Shown here: in pieces, positions 37,949 through 47,510 of the stretch | How the letters are laid out: every line of letters begins with the position of its first letter | How positions within the stretch are numbered: the first letter of the stretch is position 1 | Source: Roseobacter fucihabitans | GTDB taxonomy: Bacteria; Pseudomonadota; Alphaproteobacteria; Rhodobacterales; Rhodobacteraceae | Direction: 5' to 3' | DNA: 64,000 bases | Assembly: GCF_014337925.2 (NCBI RefSeq) | Contig: NZ_CP143423.1 | Coordinates: forward strand, 712,501-776,500 | Made by a program: the position numbers and the translations under genes | Notes under the pieces: generated by a model | The model's input: the letters and a program-made list of their open reading frames with translations, nothing else | Told to the model about the DNA's origin: nothing | Databases searched by the model: none

Positions 37949-38549
37949 TCGTGTCGACACGCTTGAAGCACTTCTCAAGCTTTATGGAACGCCCGGTGCT
38001 GCGTCGCTGCGCAAGGTGGTGCCTCGCCTGACGCCATTATACCGGTAGTGGATCATGACCTCGAAGCTCTGTATTCTGAGCACTGTTGGGCCCTTAGGTA
38101 CCGACGCAAGCCCGCGCGGGGATGACGGCCCCGTCGTACAGGAGTTGAATGCTGAAACACTTATGATGCCGGATTGGTGCGGCAATAACCGGCTGGATTC
38201 GCTTCGTAATATCGTTGAAGACGGTCGGGTTTCACTACTATTCCTAGTGCCGGGCTCGAATAATGTTGTTCGGATCAACCGCAGCGCTTGGCTGTCGGCA
38301 AGCCGTGAAATACGGCAGAGATTTGCGAAAAAGGACAGGCTGCCCGCGACCGTGGTCATGATTGAGATCCAAGAGATTTACACCCAATGCGCACGTGCTC
38401 TAATGCGCGCGGGCACTTGGGAGGATGCAAAGCCACCTGCGGGCTTGCCGACTGCGGGAGAGATCCTGGAGCAAGCAAGTGCTGGCGATGAGGGGGGCAT
38501 CTCCTATGATAACGCTTGGCTGGGACGCGCGCAAAAGACAATGTGGTGA
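37941..38549 (+). pseudogene. PPOX-type FMN-binding flavoprotein gene with an in-frame amber stop
   Basis: One continuous frame of 203 codons encodes a flavoprotein of the pyridoxamine-5'-phosphate-oxidase-like superfamily (MSMEG_1061/DR_2398 type): MTDRVDTLEALLKLYGTPGA, SLRKVVPRLTPLYR, then WIMTSKLCILSTVGP, DASPRGDDGP, SLRNIVEDGRVSLLFLVPG and CARALMRAG. It is interrupted only by a TAG at 38046-38048, codon 36, where the family usually has a charged or polar residue before WI. The rest is well preserved, so the mutation is recent, or translation restarts at the ATG at 38055 to give 164 residues, or the stop is a sequence error. It overlaps the plsC-like gene by eight bases. Confidence 0.75.
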
Positions 38550-38553
38550 AGCG

Positions 38554-38633
38554 AAGGTGGCCTGAAAGCCCACCTTACGTCTTGCGCATCATTTATTTAC
38601 CAGACACCGTAAGGTGGGCTTTAAGGCCACCTT
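38554..38633. terminator. Long inverted repeat between convergent PPOX gene and lpd
   Basis: Two 25-base arms (38554-38578 and 38609-38633) are reverse complements with one mismatch, separated by 30 bases. Each arm is itself a small hairpin with AAGGTGG and CCACCTT ends, and the right one runs into TTTT. The pair starts five bases after the PPOX stop and ends five bases before the lpd stop, so a two-way terminator is the simplest reading. Confidence 0.65.
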
Positions 38634-38637
38634 TTGA

Positions 38638-40026
38638 CTACATATGGATCGCTCCGTCGCCGCAGGCCAGAGCGGCTTCGCGGACCGCTTCGGAGTAGGT
38701 CGGATGGGCATGGCAGGTCATCGCGAGATCTTCGGCAGAGGCTCCGAATTCCATCGCCACACAGATCTCGTGGATGAGATCACCCGCGGCGGGGCCAATG
38801 ATATGTGCGCCCAAAATGCGGTCTGTCTCCTTGTCAGCAAGGATTTTCACAAACCCATCACCGGCAAAATTGGCCTTGGCGCGACCGTTGCCCATGAAGC
38901 TAAACTTGCCGACCTTATAGGCACGTCCTTCCTCCTTTAGCGCCTGTTCTGTAAGCCCGACATTCGCAACCTCGGGATGCGTATAAATTACGCCCGGAAT
39001 GACACCATAATTGACGTGACCGTGCCTCCCCGCAACCTGTTCGGCGGCGGCCATGCCTTCGTCTTCAGCCTTATGCGCCAGCATCGGACCTTCGATCGCG
39101 TCGCCAATGGCGTAGATGCCGGGTACATTGGTTTCCCACGTCGCATTGACCGCAATCTGACCTCGTTTGGTCATCGCCACGCCCAATGCGTCGAGCCCAA
39201 GCCCGTCCGCATAAGGTTTGCGCCCCGTCGCCAGCAGGACCACATCCGCGTCCAAAGTGTGTTCGCTATCATCCTTGCGCAGTTTATAGGTCACTTTCGC
39301 CTTGCTCTTGGTTGCTTCGGTTTTTTGCACCGCAGCGCCCATGATGAACCCAAGCCCTTGTTTCTTCAATATTCTTTGGAATGTCTTCTGCACTTCTGCA
39401 TCCATACCGGGCGTGATGGCGTCCAGAAACTCGACCACTGTGACCTCCGAGCCGAGGCGCGCATAGACGGAGCCAAGCTCCAGCCCGATCACACCCGCGC
39501 CGATGACCACCAGTTTCTTGGGGATCTTGCCCAACTCCAACGCGCCGGTGGAGGTCACTACGACTTTCTCATCGACCTCCACCCCCGGCAAAGAGGCGGG
39601 CTCAGAGCCCGATGCGATGATGATCTTCTTGGCGCTATGGACTTCGTCGCCAACCTTGACCTTGCCCGCTTCCGGGATGGACCCCCAGCCTTTGAGCCAG
39701 TCTATCTTATTCTTCTTGAACAGAAATTCGATACCCTTGGTATTTTGCTCGATGGTCGATTGTTTGTATGAAAGCATCTGTTTCCAATCGACCGACGGGC
39801 TTTTTCCCATCAGCCCCATGGCCGCGAAATTATGCTCTGCCTCATGCAGCATATGGCTGGCGTGCAACAGGGCCTTGGACGGGATGCAGCCCACATTGAG
39901 ACAGGTGCCCCCCAGCGTTTCGCGCCCCTCGACGCAGGCGACCTTCAGCCCCAGTTGCGCGCAGCGAATGGCGCAGACATAGCCGCCGGGGCCGGAGCCG
40001 ATGATGATCACGTCATAGTTTGCCAT
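38638..40026 (-). CDS. lpdA: Dihydrolipoyl dehydrogenase (E3)
   Basis: FAD enzyme re-oxidising dihydrolipoamide for 2-oxoglutarate (and pyruvate) dehydrogenase. The 462-residue product has GSGPGG near residue 11, the redox pair [13 protein letters not shown] (Cys42, Cys47), an NAD-binding [13 protein letters not shown] near 180 and the C-terminal [10 protein letters not shown] with the catalytic His. AAGGAG precedes the ATG at 40026. It closes the minus-strand sucAB block, though separated from sucB by MAPEG-type genes. Confidence 0.96.
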   Translation of the reverse strand: MANYDVIIIGSGPGGYVCAIRCAQLGLKVACVEGRETLGGTCLNVGCIPSKALLHASHMLHEAEHNFAAMGLMGKSPSVDWKQMLSYKQSTIEQNTKGIEFLFKKNKIDWLKGWGSIPEAGKVKVGDEVHSAKKIIIASGSEPASLPGVEVDEKVVVTSTGALELGKIPKKLVVIGAGVIGLELGSVYARLGSEVTVVEFLDAITPGMDAEVQKTFQRILKKQGLGFIMGAAVQKTEATKSKAKVTYKLRKDDSEHTLDADVVLLATGRKPYADGLGLDALGVAMTKRGQIAVNATWETNVPGIYAIGDAIEGPMLAHKAEDEGMAAAEQVAGRHGHVNYGVIPGVIYTHPEVANVGLTEQALKEEGRAYKVGKFSFMGNGRAKANFAGDGFVKILADKETDRILGAHIIGPAAGDLIHEICVAMEFGASAEDLAMTCHAHPTYSEAVREAALACGDGAIHM

Positions 40027-40145
40027 GGGACTCTCCTTGGTCGTCATTTGGTCTTTTCGTAGTATACACAATCTGTGCACCGCGCATCCATCACCTATAC
40101 ACCCAAATGGTGCATCTTCTCTGAATTCTCTGTATCCTCACCTGC

Positions 40146-40556
40146 TTAGACCAGCGCCGCAAGCAACATTAAAACCGTGGCCCCAAAGCCTGCGCCCCAG
40201 ATCAAAGACCGCCACGGGCTCCAACCAAATGCATAGGCCGGAATATAAGCCAGGCGCGCGCCCAGATAGACCCACGCGCAGGTCGCTGTAACAGGGGTGG
40301 ATTGATCCGAAAGCGTCACCACGAGCACCGCGATGGTGAACAAGATCAGCGCCTCAAAATGATTGTTCATCGCGCGGATCAAACGCCCTGTGCGCGGTGA
40401 GACGAGGTCTTGCAGGCCGCCGCCCAGCCGTTTGGGATCGCGCGGACCAAGGGTTTTGGCCGTACCCAGTTCAAGATTGGCCGGGATCGCCATCAGGGCA
40501 AATTGCACGACCTGTAACAGGGCCGCGAGCGTCAGGGCGGTGAGTTCCGGGCTCAT
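40146..40556 (-). CDS. MAPEG family membrane protein
   Basis: Membrane protein of 136 residues with about four hydrophobic segments. MAPEG marks: LELGTAKTLGPRD, the polar RLIRAMNNHFEALILFTIAVL segment and ARLAYIPAYAFGWSPWRSLIW. The superfamily includes glutathione transferase-like eicosanoid enzymes; bacterial members have no assigned role. It overlaps the next MAPEG gene by four bases (ATGA), a tandem pair. Confidence 0.85.
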   Translation of the reverse strand: MSPELTALTLAALLQVVQFALMAIPANLELGTAKTLGPRDPKRLGGGLQDLVSPRTGRLIRAMNNHFEALILFTIAVLVVTLSDQSTPVTATCAWVYLGARLAYIPAYAFGWSPWRSLIWGAGFGATVLMLLAALV

Positions 40557-40936
40557 AGGGCGAGAAGATAAAGGGCGATGGTGGCAAAGATGCCGATGGT
40601 CCAGGCCAGACTGCGGACGCCGACAACACCGAAGGCATAGGCGGGGACATATATGATGCGTGCGATCAGAAAGGCCTGCGCGGCCAGTATGCTTTGGTTG
40701 GATGTATTTTCAGAGACAACGAGCAGCAGAACTGCGGGGGCAAAAAGCACCATTGCCGTGATCGAATTGTTCAGCGCGCGTTCCAGCCGGGCGGTGATGC
40801 CAGAGATGCTGCGGCTTTCGTCACGGCTTCCCAGCAGATAGCCCAGACCAAGCTGCGTCATGGTGCCGGTCGCTTGCAGAATGAGGGTCGCGATGACCAG
40901 CAAGCCATAAAGCGCAAGGATTTGGATTTCACTCAT
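40553..40936 (-). CDS. MAPEG family membrane protein, second copy
   Basis: Product of 127 residues, paralogous to its neighbour: LILQATGTMTQLGLGYLLGS, RDESRSISGITARLERALNN, and ARIIYVPAYAFGVVGVRSLAW. The start at 40936 overlaps the end of the upstream membrane-protein gene by eight bases. A decayed third copy of its N-terminus lies at 41641-41769. Confidence 0.85.
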   Translation of the reverse strand: MSEIQILALYGLLVIATLILQATGTMTQLGLGYLLGSRDESRSISGITARLERALNNSITAMVLFAPAVLLLVVSENTSNQSILAAQAFLIARIIYVPAYAFGVVGVRSLAWTIGIFATIALYLLAL

Positions 40937-41531
40937 GAGCTGTTCCTTTGGGGCCGGCATTCAGGGGGGCTGCGGCAGGGTGGTGTTGCGCGGTGATGAG
41001 CAACCTGATGTCACGCACGGCCATCTCCCTTGAGTAGTGGAAGAATACCAGGCTGAGCGCAATGCCGGGTAGTTGATAAAGCGCGCCCCAGTAAGCTCCC
41101 AACCACGTCAGCACCACCATTTTTGCGACCCAGGAGAGCATCGTGATGGTGAAAAGACCACAGAAAAACTCGACCTTATTGTCAGTCTTGCGCAGCACCT
41201 CACGCACGAATCCCGTCTCATCATCGCGCGCGGCGATGAGCATTTGCAGGCGGCGTTGTTTTTGGTTTTGGGTCACGTAGACGGGCGCGATGGTGGTGAT
41301 GAGTTCGCCGACCGCATAGGCCGCAAATACCGACAGAAACAAGATGATACCGGCCGAAACAGTGGGTAGCGGATCGACAACTTCCTGCGCCCAGCCGGTG
41401 ATCGAAAAACTGTCACGGTTGTTGAGATCGCCCGCGACCTCAATGCCCGCATAGATCCCGATGAACCCGATGGAGACCACCGAGAAAACCCGGGGCCATT
41501 CCTTTGGGATCGATTCGAGGAGTTGGGACAT
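40929..41531 (-). CDS. Membrane protein of unknown function
   Basis: Product of 200 residues. Hydrophobic segments near 14-35, 58-80 and two between about 120 and 165, with a basic loop (QNQKQRRLQMLIAARDDE) between the second and third. I recognise no family. It sits between the MAPEG remnant and the two intact MAPEG genes and overlaps the latter by eight bases. Confidence 0.65.
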   Translation of the reverse strand: MSQLLESIPKEWPRVFSVVSIGFIGIYAGIEVAGDLNNRDSFSITGWAQEVVDPLPTVSAGIILFLSVFAAYAVGELITTIAPVYVTQNQKQRRLQMLIAARDDETGFVREVLRKTDNKVEFFCGLFTITMLSWVAKMVVLTWLGAYWGALYQLPGIALSLVFFHYSREMAVRDIRLLITAQHHPAAAPLNAGPKGTAHE

Positions 41532-41640
41532 GGGGCGGGTCCGGTTGGAAATAGGGGCGTTTTAACGAATAGTTTGCACGACCAACGGGGCTGTGGCTAG
41601 GAAACAATTTTTTGCGAGTTCGAGTGCACCATTTTTTGAC

Positions 41641-41769
41641 GCTGCGACTCTCATCGCGCGTGCCGAGCAGATAGCCCATGCCGAGTTGCGTGAGCGCGCC
41701 GGTGGCCTGCAGGACCAAGGTTTCTATGACGCGTAGGTCTTAGAGGGTGTGGATGGTGGTTTCAGTCAT
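41641..41769 (-). pseudogene. Remnant of a third MAPEG gene (5' end only)
   Basis: Reading from the ATG at 41769 gives MTETTIHTL, stop, then DLRVIETLVLQATGALTQLG, MGYLLGTRDESRSV. This aligns residue for residue with the first 43 residues of the intact copy at 40553-40936, with an in-frame TAA at codon 10. The similarity stops after the DESRS motif. About 40% of codons differ, so the copy is old. Confidence 0.7.
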
Positions 41770-41770
41770 G

Positions 41771-42151
41771 TTACCCTTGCCCTTTGTATTCGCCGATGTT
41801 GGCGTCAAACGTTCTTTCGTTCGAGTACATACAAGTTTCATCGCTACATTTGCTGATATGAAACTCTATTCCAGGGTAAATCTCATGTCTTTCGACATTC
41901 AGAACCAACAGCCTACCACTTTTGCAAATAGGACAAATATCTCCATGTGACTTTCCTGCGAGCGTATTTTCCAAATTTGAAATCTTCATTTTTGCATCAG
42001 ACAATGCAATTTTCGCGTCAGCAAGCGCTTTAATGATTTCTGCGATCTTTAGTTTGTATTCGGCTTCGTCAACAGAACGGTCAATGTCGCGCAAGTCTTT
42101 TACTAGGCCTAATGCAAGACTTGCAGCAGTTAATCCTTCGACGACATTCAT
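41771..42151 (-). CDS. Coiled-coil/zinc-ribbon protein of unknown function
   Basis: Product of 126 residues. Residues 1-65 form a long helix (YKLKIAEIIKALADAKIALS, SDAKMKISNLENTL), then a zinc-binding part with CPIC near 77 and a C-x4-C pair (CSDETC) near 107. Base composition is clearly richer in A and T than its neighbours, which suggests a separate origin. It is inserted between sucB and the MAPEG remnant. No function recognised. Confidence 0.65.
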   Translation of the reverse strand: MNVVEGLTAASLALGLVKDLRDIDRSVDEAEYKLKIAEIIKALADAKIALSDAKMKISNLENTLAGKSHGDICPICKSGRLLVLNVERHEIYPGIEFHISKCSDETCMYSNERTFDANIGEYKGQG

Positions 42152-42270
42152 TCCCTATTCCTTATTTTCTGGTCCATCTATCTCTAGCCTAGGACATCGT
42201 CCTGTGTAGCGTCCAACCCTCACACCAGGAGGGCGCACTTCGTGTTTCCGGTCTTTGATCGCTTCGGCCT

Positions 42271-42293
42271 CAAAAGGTTCCCCGGACCTTTTG
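42271..42293 (-). terminator. Hairpin downstream of sucB
   Basis: CAAAAGGT and ACCTTTTG form an 8-base stem around a seven-base loop, 58 bases after the sucB stop codon. No extended T-run follows on the minus strand. Possible transcription end of the suc operon or an attenuator before the genes that follow. Confidence 0.4.
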
Positions 42294-42350
42294 CAAGACG
42301 GCCTGCCCCCACGCTCGGGCGCCGCCCGATATTACGCGAGGCGCTACGGA

Positions 42351-43838
42351 TCACAAATCCATCAGCAACCGGCGGGGATCCTCCAGTGCTTCCTTGATGC
42401 GCACGAGGAAGGTCACGGCTCCCTTGCCGTCCACGATCCGGTGGTCATAGGAGAGCGCCAGATACATCATCGGGCGGATCACAACCTGACCCTTGATCGC
42501 CATCGGGCGATCCTGGATTTTATGCATGCCCAGGATACCCGATTGCGGCGGGTTCAGGATCGGCGAGGACATCAGCGAGCCATAAACCCCGCCGTTGGAG
42601 ATCGTAAAGGTCCCGCCCTGCATTTCTGCCATGGAGAGTTTGCCATCCCGCGCGCGCGCGCCTTTTTCGGCAATCGCCTTTTCGATATCGGCAAAACCCA
42701 TCGCATCCGCGTCGCGAATGACCGGCACCACGAGGCCGGTGGGAGTTCCGGCGGCGATTCCCATATGCACGAAGTTTTTATAGACGATATCAGTGCCATC
42801 GATCTCCGCATTGACCTCTGGCACCTCGCGCAGCGCATGCACGCAGGCCTTGGTGAAAAACGACATGAAACCCAGTTTCACGCCATGCTTCTTGAGGAAC
42901 AGGTCTTTGTATTCATTACGCAATTCCATAACCGCGCCCATATCGACCTCGTTATAGGTGGTCAGCATGGCGGCGGTGTTCTGGCTGTCCTTGAGACGGC
43001 GGGCGATGGTCTGGCGCAGACGGGTCATCTTGACCCGCTCCTCGCGGCTGGCGTCATCCGCAGCAACCGGCGCGCGCGGGGTGGCGGCGGTTGGGGCAGG
43101 GGGTGCAGCAGCGGCAGCAATGGCGCTGGCGACGTCTTCTTTCATGGCGCGCCCGTCGCGGCCTGTACCGGTGACTTGATCCCGGCTGATCCCGGCCTCG
43201 GCCATGGCTTTTTTGGCGGAAGGGGCATCCTCAACATCCGCACCGGTCTTGGCCACAGTAGGTTGTGGCGCGTCAGGTGTCGGGGCAGGCGCAGCGGCAC
43301 CAGCACCCGCGCTCATCACGGCGAGTTTCCCGCCCGCATCTACGGTGCTGCCTTCGGGCGCGAGGATTTCTGTGATGGTTCCAGCGGCGGGCGCGGGCAC
43401 CTCGACACTGACCTTGTCGGTTTCAAGCTCACAGAGCATTTCATCCTGCGCGACGCTGTCGCCGACCTTCTTGAACCAGGTGCTGACCGTGGCCTCTGTG
43501 ACGCTCTCGCCCAATGTGGGCACCATGACATCGACGGATCCGCCGCTCGAAGCCGGGGCCGCTTTGGGTGCCGGAGCAGCCGGGGTTGCATTGGCCGTGC
43601 TGCCCTCGGCGATATTGGCGAGCAAAGCATCAACGCCCACGGTGTCGCCCTCAGCGGCCACGATTTCGTTTAAGGTTCCGGCGACCGGGCTCGGGACCTC
43701 AACGGTCACCTTGTCGGTCTCCAGCTCGCACAGCATTTCATCGACAGCAACCGCATCGCCGGGCTTCTTAAACCATGTGGCGACGGTGGCTTCTGTTACG
43801 GATTCGCCCAGGGTGGGCACGCGCACTTCGGTGGTCAT
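42351..43838 (-). CDS. sucB: Dihydrolipoyllysine succinyltransferase (E2 of 2-oxoglutarate dehydrogenase), two lipoyl domains
   Basis: Core of the 2-oxoglutarate dehydrogenase complex, 495 residues. Two lipoyl domains (about 3-77 and 102-176) each carry the ETDK lipoylation site, Lys43 and Lys142, separated by alanine/proline linkers. A peripheral-subunit-binding domain follows near 215-250 and the catalytic domain runs from about 265 to the end with YDHRIVDG. Escherichia coli SucB has one lipoyl domain; two are seen here. It lies 21 bases after sucA. Confidence 0.95.
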   Translation of the reverse strand: MTTEVRVPTLGESVTEATVATWFKKPGDAVAVDEMLCELETDKVTVEVPSPVAGTLNEIVAAEGDTVGVDALLANIAEGSTANATPAAPAPKAAPASSGGSVDVMVPTLGESVTEATVSTWFKKVGDSVAQDEMLCELETDKVSVEVPAPAAGTITEILAPEGSTVDAGGKLAVMSAGAGAAAPAPTPDAPQPTVAKTGADVEDAPSAKKAMAEAGISRDQVTGTGRDGRAMKEDVASAIAAAAAPPAPTAATPRAPVAADDASREERVKMTRLRQTIARRLKDSQNTAAMLTTYNEVDMGAVMELRNEYKDLFLKKHGVKLGFMSFFTKACVHALREVPEVNAEIDGTDIVYKNFVHMGIAAGTPTGLVVPVIRDADAMGFADIEKAIAEKGARARDGKLSMAEMQGGTFTISNGGVYGSLMSSPILNPPQSGILGMHKIQDRPMAIKGQVVIRPMMYLALSYDHRIVDGKGAVTFLVRIKEALEDPRRLLMDL

Positions 43839-43859
43839 TTGTCTATTCCTTCGCCGGTT

Positions 43860-46814
43860 TTATGTGATCGTCAGCGCGTCATTCACGAGCGCTGCTTGTT
43901 GTGCTTTGTGCTGGCTGGCCAGACCCGTCGCGGGCGAGGCCGAAGTGGCGCGGCCCACATAAACGGGGCGCGGGTGGTCGGAATTGATCCGGCCCAGAAC
44001 CCATTCGATGTTGGGCTCAATGAATGTCCAGGCCCCCTGATTTTTCGGCTCCTCCTGACACCAGACGACTTCGGCCTGTTTGAACCGCTCCAATTCCTTG
44101 ACCGCCGATTGCGCCGGGAAGGGATAAAATTGTTCCACGCGAAGCAGATAGACATCGTTGATGCCCCGCGCATCGCGTTCTTCCAGCAGGTCATAATAAA
44201 CCTTGCCCGAACACATCACCACGCGTTTGATCTTGGCATCGCTCACCAGTTTGGTGTCCGAATTGCCGTGTTGCGCGTCATCCCACATCAGACGGTGGAA
44301 CGACGATCCGGTGACGAATTCCTCGGCCTTGCTGACCGCGAGCTTGTGGCGCAGCAGCGATTTCGGCGTCATCAGGATCAGCGGCTTGCGGAAAGAGCGG
44401 TGGATCTGGCGGCGCAGGATGTGGAAATAATTTGCCGGGGTCGTGCAATTGGCCACGATCCAATTGTCCTGGCCACACATCTGTAAGAACCGTTCGAGCC
44501 GCGCGGAGGAGTGCTCCGGGCCTTGCCCCTCAAACCCGTGGGGCAACAGGCACACAAGACCCGACATGCGCAGCCATTTGCTTTCACCCGAACTGATGAA
44601 CTGGTCGAACATGATCTGCGCGCCATTGGCGAAATCCCCAAACTGCGCCTCCCAGAGGGTCAGCGCATTGGGTTCGGCAAGGCTATAGCCATATTCAAAA
44701 CCCAGCACCGCATACTCAGAGAGCATCGAATCGATGACTTCATATTGCGCCTGACCGGGTTTGATGTTGTTGAGCGGGTAATAGCGCTCCTCCGTCTCCT
44801 GGTTGACCAGACCGGAGTGGCGCTGGCTGAACGTCCCGCGTGTGGAATCCTGCCCCGCCAGCCGCACCGGGAAGCCTTCGGTCAGCAGAGAGCCAAAGGC
44901 AATCGCCTCGGCCGTTGCCCAATCAATGCCTTCCCCGCTGTCAAACATCGCTTTTTTGGTCTCCAGCAGACGCCCGACTGTTTTATGCAGCGGGAAGCCT
45001 TCTGGTGCTTTGGACAGCGCCGCGCCGACCTCGGTGAACGTACCCTTGGCGATTGCGGTCTTGCCCCGCTGATATTTCTTGTTCTGCTTGTCCAGATGCG
45101 ACCACTTGCCGTCCAGCCAATCGGCTTTGTTGGGACGATATTCCTTACCGGCCTCGAATTCTTCACTCAGATGCACTTGAAACGCGGCTTTCATGTCCTC
45201 GATCTCGCCCTCGGGGATCAGACCGTCGCGCACCAGGCGTTCGGTATAAAGGCTGAGCGTGGTTTTCTGACCCTTGATTTTTTTATACATCACCGGGTTG
45301 GTGAACATCGGCTCGTCGCCCTCATTATGCCCGAACCGGCGATAACAGAAGATATCGAGCACCACATCCTTGTGGAACTTCTGGCGGAACTCCGTGGCGA
45401 CCTTGGCCGCATGCACAACCGCCTCCGGATCATCGCCGTTGACGTGGAAAATCGGCGCTTCGACCACCAGCGCATTGTCGGTGGGATAGGGTGAGGAGCG
45501 TGAGAAATGCGGCGCGGTGGTGAAGCCGATCTGGTTGTTGACCACGATATGCATGGTCCCGCCCGCTTTGTGACCGCGCAAACCGGAAAGCGCGAAGCAT
45601 TCCGCCACAACGCCCTGTCCGGCAAAGGCCGCATCCCCATGCAGCAGGATCGGCAGGGCGCTGGTCCGATCGGGATCGTTGCTCTGATCCTGCTTGGCGC
45701 GGACCTTGCCGATGACCACGGGGTTGACCGCCTCGAGATGGCTGGGGTTGGCCGTGAGGCTGAGGTGTACGGAATTACCGTCAAATTCGCGGTCACTGGA
45801 GGCCCCGAGGTGGTATTTTACATCGCCTGATCCATCCACGTCCTCGGGTTTGAAGGAACCGCCCTGAAATTCGTTGAAAATCGCCTTGTAGGGTTTCATC
45901 ATGACATTCGCCAATACCGACAAACGCCCGCGGTGCGGCATGCCGATCACGATGTCACGCACGCCCAGAGCGCCGCCGCGCTTGATGATCTGCTCCATCG
46001 CCGGCACGAGGCTTTCGCCGCCATCAAGGCCAAAGCGTTTGGTGCCCATGTATTTGACGTGCAGGAACTTCTCAAAGCCCTCAGCCTCCACCAGCTTGGA
46101 CAGGATCGCCTTGCGACCCTCGCGGCTGAACTGGATTTCCTTGCCGAGGCCTTCAATGCGCTCCTTGAGCCACCCGGCCTCTTCAGGGTTGGAAATATGC
46201 ATGTATTGCAGCGCAAAAGTGCCGCAATAGGTGCGTTGCACGATGGCGATGATTTCACGCATGGAGGCGGTTTCAAGGCCCAGCACCTTGTCGATGAAAA
46301 TGGGCCGGTCCATGTCGGCTTCGGTGAAACCGTATGATTTCGGGTCAAGCTCCGGGTGCGGTGTCATCTCGCGCATGCCCAGCGGGTCAAGGTCGGCCAC
46401 AAGGTGGCCTCGGATGCGGTAGGCGCGGATGATCATCAGCGCGCGGATGGAATCCAGCACGGCGCGCTTGATCTGATCGTTGGAGACCTCGACGCCTGCG
46501 GCGGTGGCCTTGGCTTTGATCTTGTCGCCCGCCCCTTTGACCTCGGCGTCTGGCGCCCATTCGCCCGTGAGGGCTTGGGTCATTTCATCGGCGGGCTGGG
46601 GCGGCCAGTCGGTGCGCGCCCAGCTTGGCCCGGCGGCCTCGCGTTTGACCGACACCTCATCATCGCCCATCGCCTTAAAGAACGCTTGCCACGCGTCATC
46701 GACCGCATGGGGGTCATTGGCATAGCGCGCATACATCTGTTCGAGATATTCCGCGTTGTGCCCCTGCATGAAGCTGGAGGCGTGGAATTGGTCGTTGGCG
46801 GGATGGTCGGTCAT
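43860..46814 (-). CDS. sucA: 2-oxoglutarate dehydrogenase E1 component, SucA
   Basis: Thiamine-diphosphate decarboxylase of 984 residues, normal for the family. N-terminal FMQGHNAEYLEQMYARYAND, the central GMPHRGRLSVLANV and GDAAFAGQGVV cofactor regions, the HNEGDEP region, and a C-terminal transketolase-like half with QFGDFANGAQ, LPHGFEGQGPEHSSAR and VWCQEEPKNQGAW. It hands succinyl groups to SucB. GAGG precedes the ATG. An exported two-cysteine protein gene ends nine bases upstream. Confidence 0.97.
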   Translation of the reverse strand: MTDHPANDQFHASSFMQGHNAEYLEQMYARYANDPHAVDDAWQAFFKAMGDDEVSVKREAAGPSWARTDWPPQPADEMTQALTGEWAPDAEVKGAGDKIKAKATAAGVEVSNDQIKRAVLDSIRALMIIRAYRIRGHLVADLDPLGMREMTPHPELDPKSYGFTEADMDRPIFIDKVLGLETASMREIIAIVQRTYCGTFALQYMHISNPEEAGWLKERIEGLGKEIQFSREGRKAILSKLVEAEGFEKFLHVKYMGTKRFGLDGGESLVPAMEQIIKRGGALGVRDIVIGMPHRGRLSVLANVMMKPYKAIFNEFQGGSFKPEDVDGSGDVKYHLGASSDREFDGNSVHLSLTANPSHLEAVNPVVIGKVRAKQDQSNDPDRTSALPILLHGDAAFAGQGVVAECFALSGLRGHKAGGTMHIVVNNQIGFTTAPHFSRSSPYPTDNALVVEAPIFHVNGDDPEAVVHAAKVATEFRQKFHKDVVLDIFCYRRFGHNEGDEPMFTNPVMYKKIKGQKTTLSLYTERLVRDGLIPEGEIEDMKAAFQVHLSEEFEAGKEYRPNKADWLDGKWSHLDKQNKKYQRGKTAIAKGTFTEVGAALSKAPEGFPLHKTVGRLLETKKAMFDSGEGIDWATAEAIAFGSLLTEGFPVRLAGQDSTRGTFSQRHSGLVNQETEERYYPLNNIKPGQAQYEVIDSMLSEYAVLGFEYGYSLAEPNALTLWEAQFGDFANGAQIMFDQFISSGESKWLRMSGLVCLLPHGFEGQGPEHSSARLERFLQMCGQDNWIVANCTTPANYFHILRRQIHRSFRKPLILMTPKSLLRHKLAVSKAEEFVTGSSFHRLMWDDAQHGNSDTKLVSDAKIKRVVMCSGKVYYDLLEERDARGINDVYLLRVEQFYPFPAQSAVKELERFKQAEVVWCQEEPKNQGAWTFIEPNIEWVLGRINSDHPRPVYVGRATSASPATGLASQHKAQQAALVNDALTIT

Positions 46815-46823
46815 GGGATTACC

Positions 46824-47510
46824 TCATGGGATTGATGTAAAGATAGTGGAGAAGCCCAGTTCAACGTGCGGCTCGCGACCCAGAGAACTTGCTGCGCTTT
46901 CTTCAAACCGTGCTACTTGTAAATCGACGAGGTAGGGTTTGCCGTCCTCCTCCCCTTGGGTGCGGGACTGGAAGGTCTGGACGTGCGGGTCGGCCCGTTT
47001 AATTCCAGCGCGTTCGTCAAGACTTTCGAGCGTGTTTAGTAGGTCTCGCAGGTTGTCATCGCCCGGACCGGCGTAGATGCAGCGAAGGGATTGTGTTTCT
47101 TCTCCACTTGATTGGATCACTGCAAGGGCAGCGGTGTTCGGCCCGATAGTAAGGCGTATGACATTGTCGCGTTCTTCTCCGCCAAAGACTTGTATGGCAG
47201 TGCTCTCCGCCTGCGCCGGAGCGGTAGTCCAGTCGACCGGCGCTCGCAACTCACGCCCTACGGCAAGAACACCATCGGCCCAAAGCCTCAAAACAGAAAT
47301 CATGTTTTCCGGTTGAGGGTGAACCCATCCCAACTCCGCAAGTTCCATACGTAGATCAATGGTAATGGTCGCATGGGCCGTGCAGACAGATTGCGTTGCG
47401 GATGCAAGATCTAATTGGTCACTCGCCGTAATGTGCGTTGCGCCCGCGCCTGCCGCGATCAAAACCGCCGCAGCAGGCAGGTGTCTAATATGATGGCTCA
47501 TCGACGTCAT
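46824..47510 (-). CDS. Exported two-cysteine protein between sucD and sucA
   Basis: Product of 228 residues of unknown function. A hydrophobic alanine-rich stretch after HHIRHLPAAAVLIAAGAGA is a likely signal sequence. It has the cysteine in ATQSVCTAHAT near the start of the mature part and a second in SLRCIYAG, about 100 residues later, an arrangement similar to four other small proteins in this operon. Its ATG overlaps the sucD stop by one base (TGATG). I recognise no family. Confidence 0.7.
   Translation of the reverse strand: MTSMSHHIRHLPAAAVLIAAGAGATHITASDQLDLASATQSVCTAHATITIDLRMELAELGWVHPQPENMISVLRLWADGVLAVGRELRAPVDWTTAPAQAESTAIQVFGGEERDNVIRLTIGPNTAALAVIQSSGEETQSLRCIYAGPGDDNLRDLLNTLESLDERAGIKRADPHVQTFQSRTQGEEDGKPYLVDLQVARFEESAASSLGREPHVELGFSTIFTSIP

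Noticed and set aside
41440..41718. Minus-strand frame containing LQATGALTQLG as a functional gene
   Set aside because: Only its first part resembles MAPEG; the rest is out-of-frame sequence of the neighbouring membrane-protein gene. Treated as a pseudogene remnant.
42180..42350. Possible tRNA or small RNA downstream of the zinc-ribbon gene
   Set aside because: No cloverleaf arms or CCA-end features could be assembled; only a simple 8-base hairpin is present.
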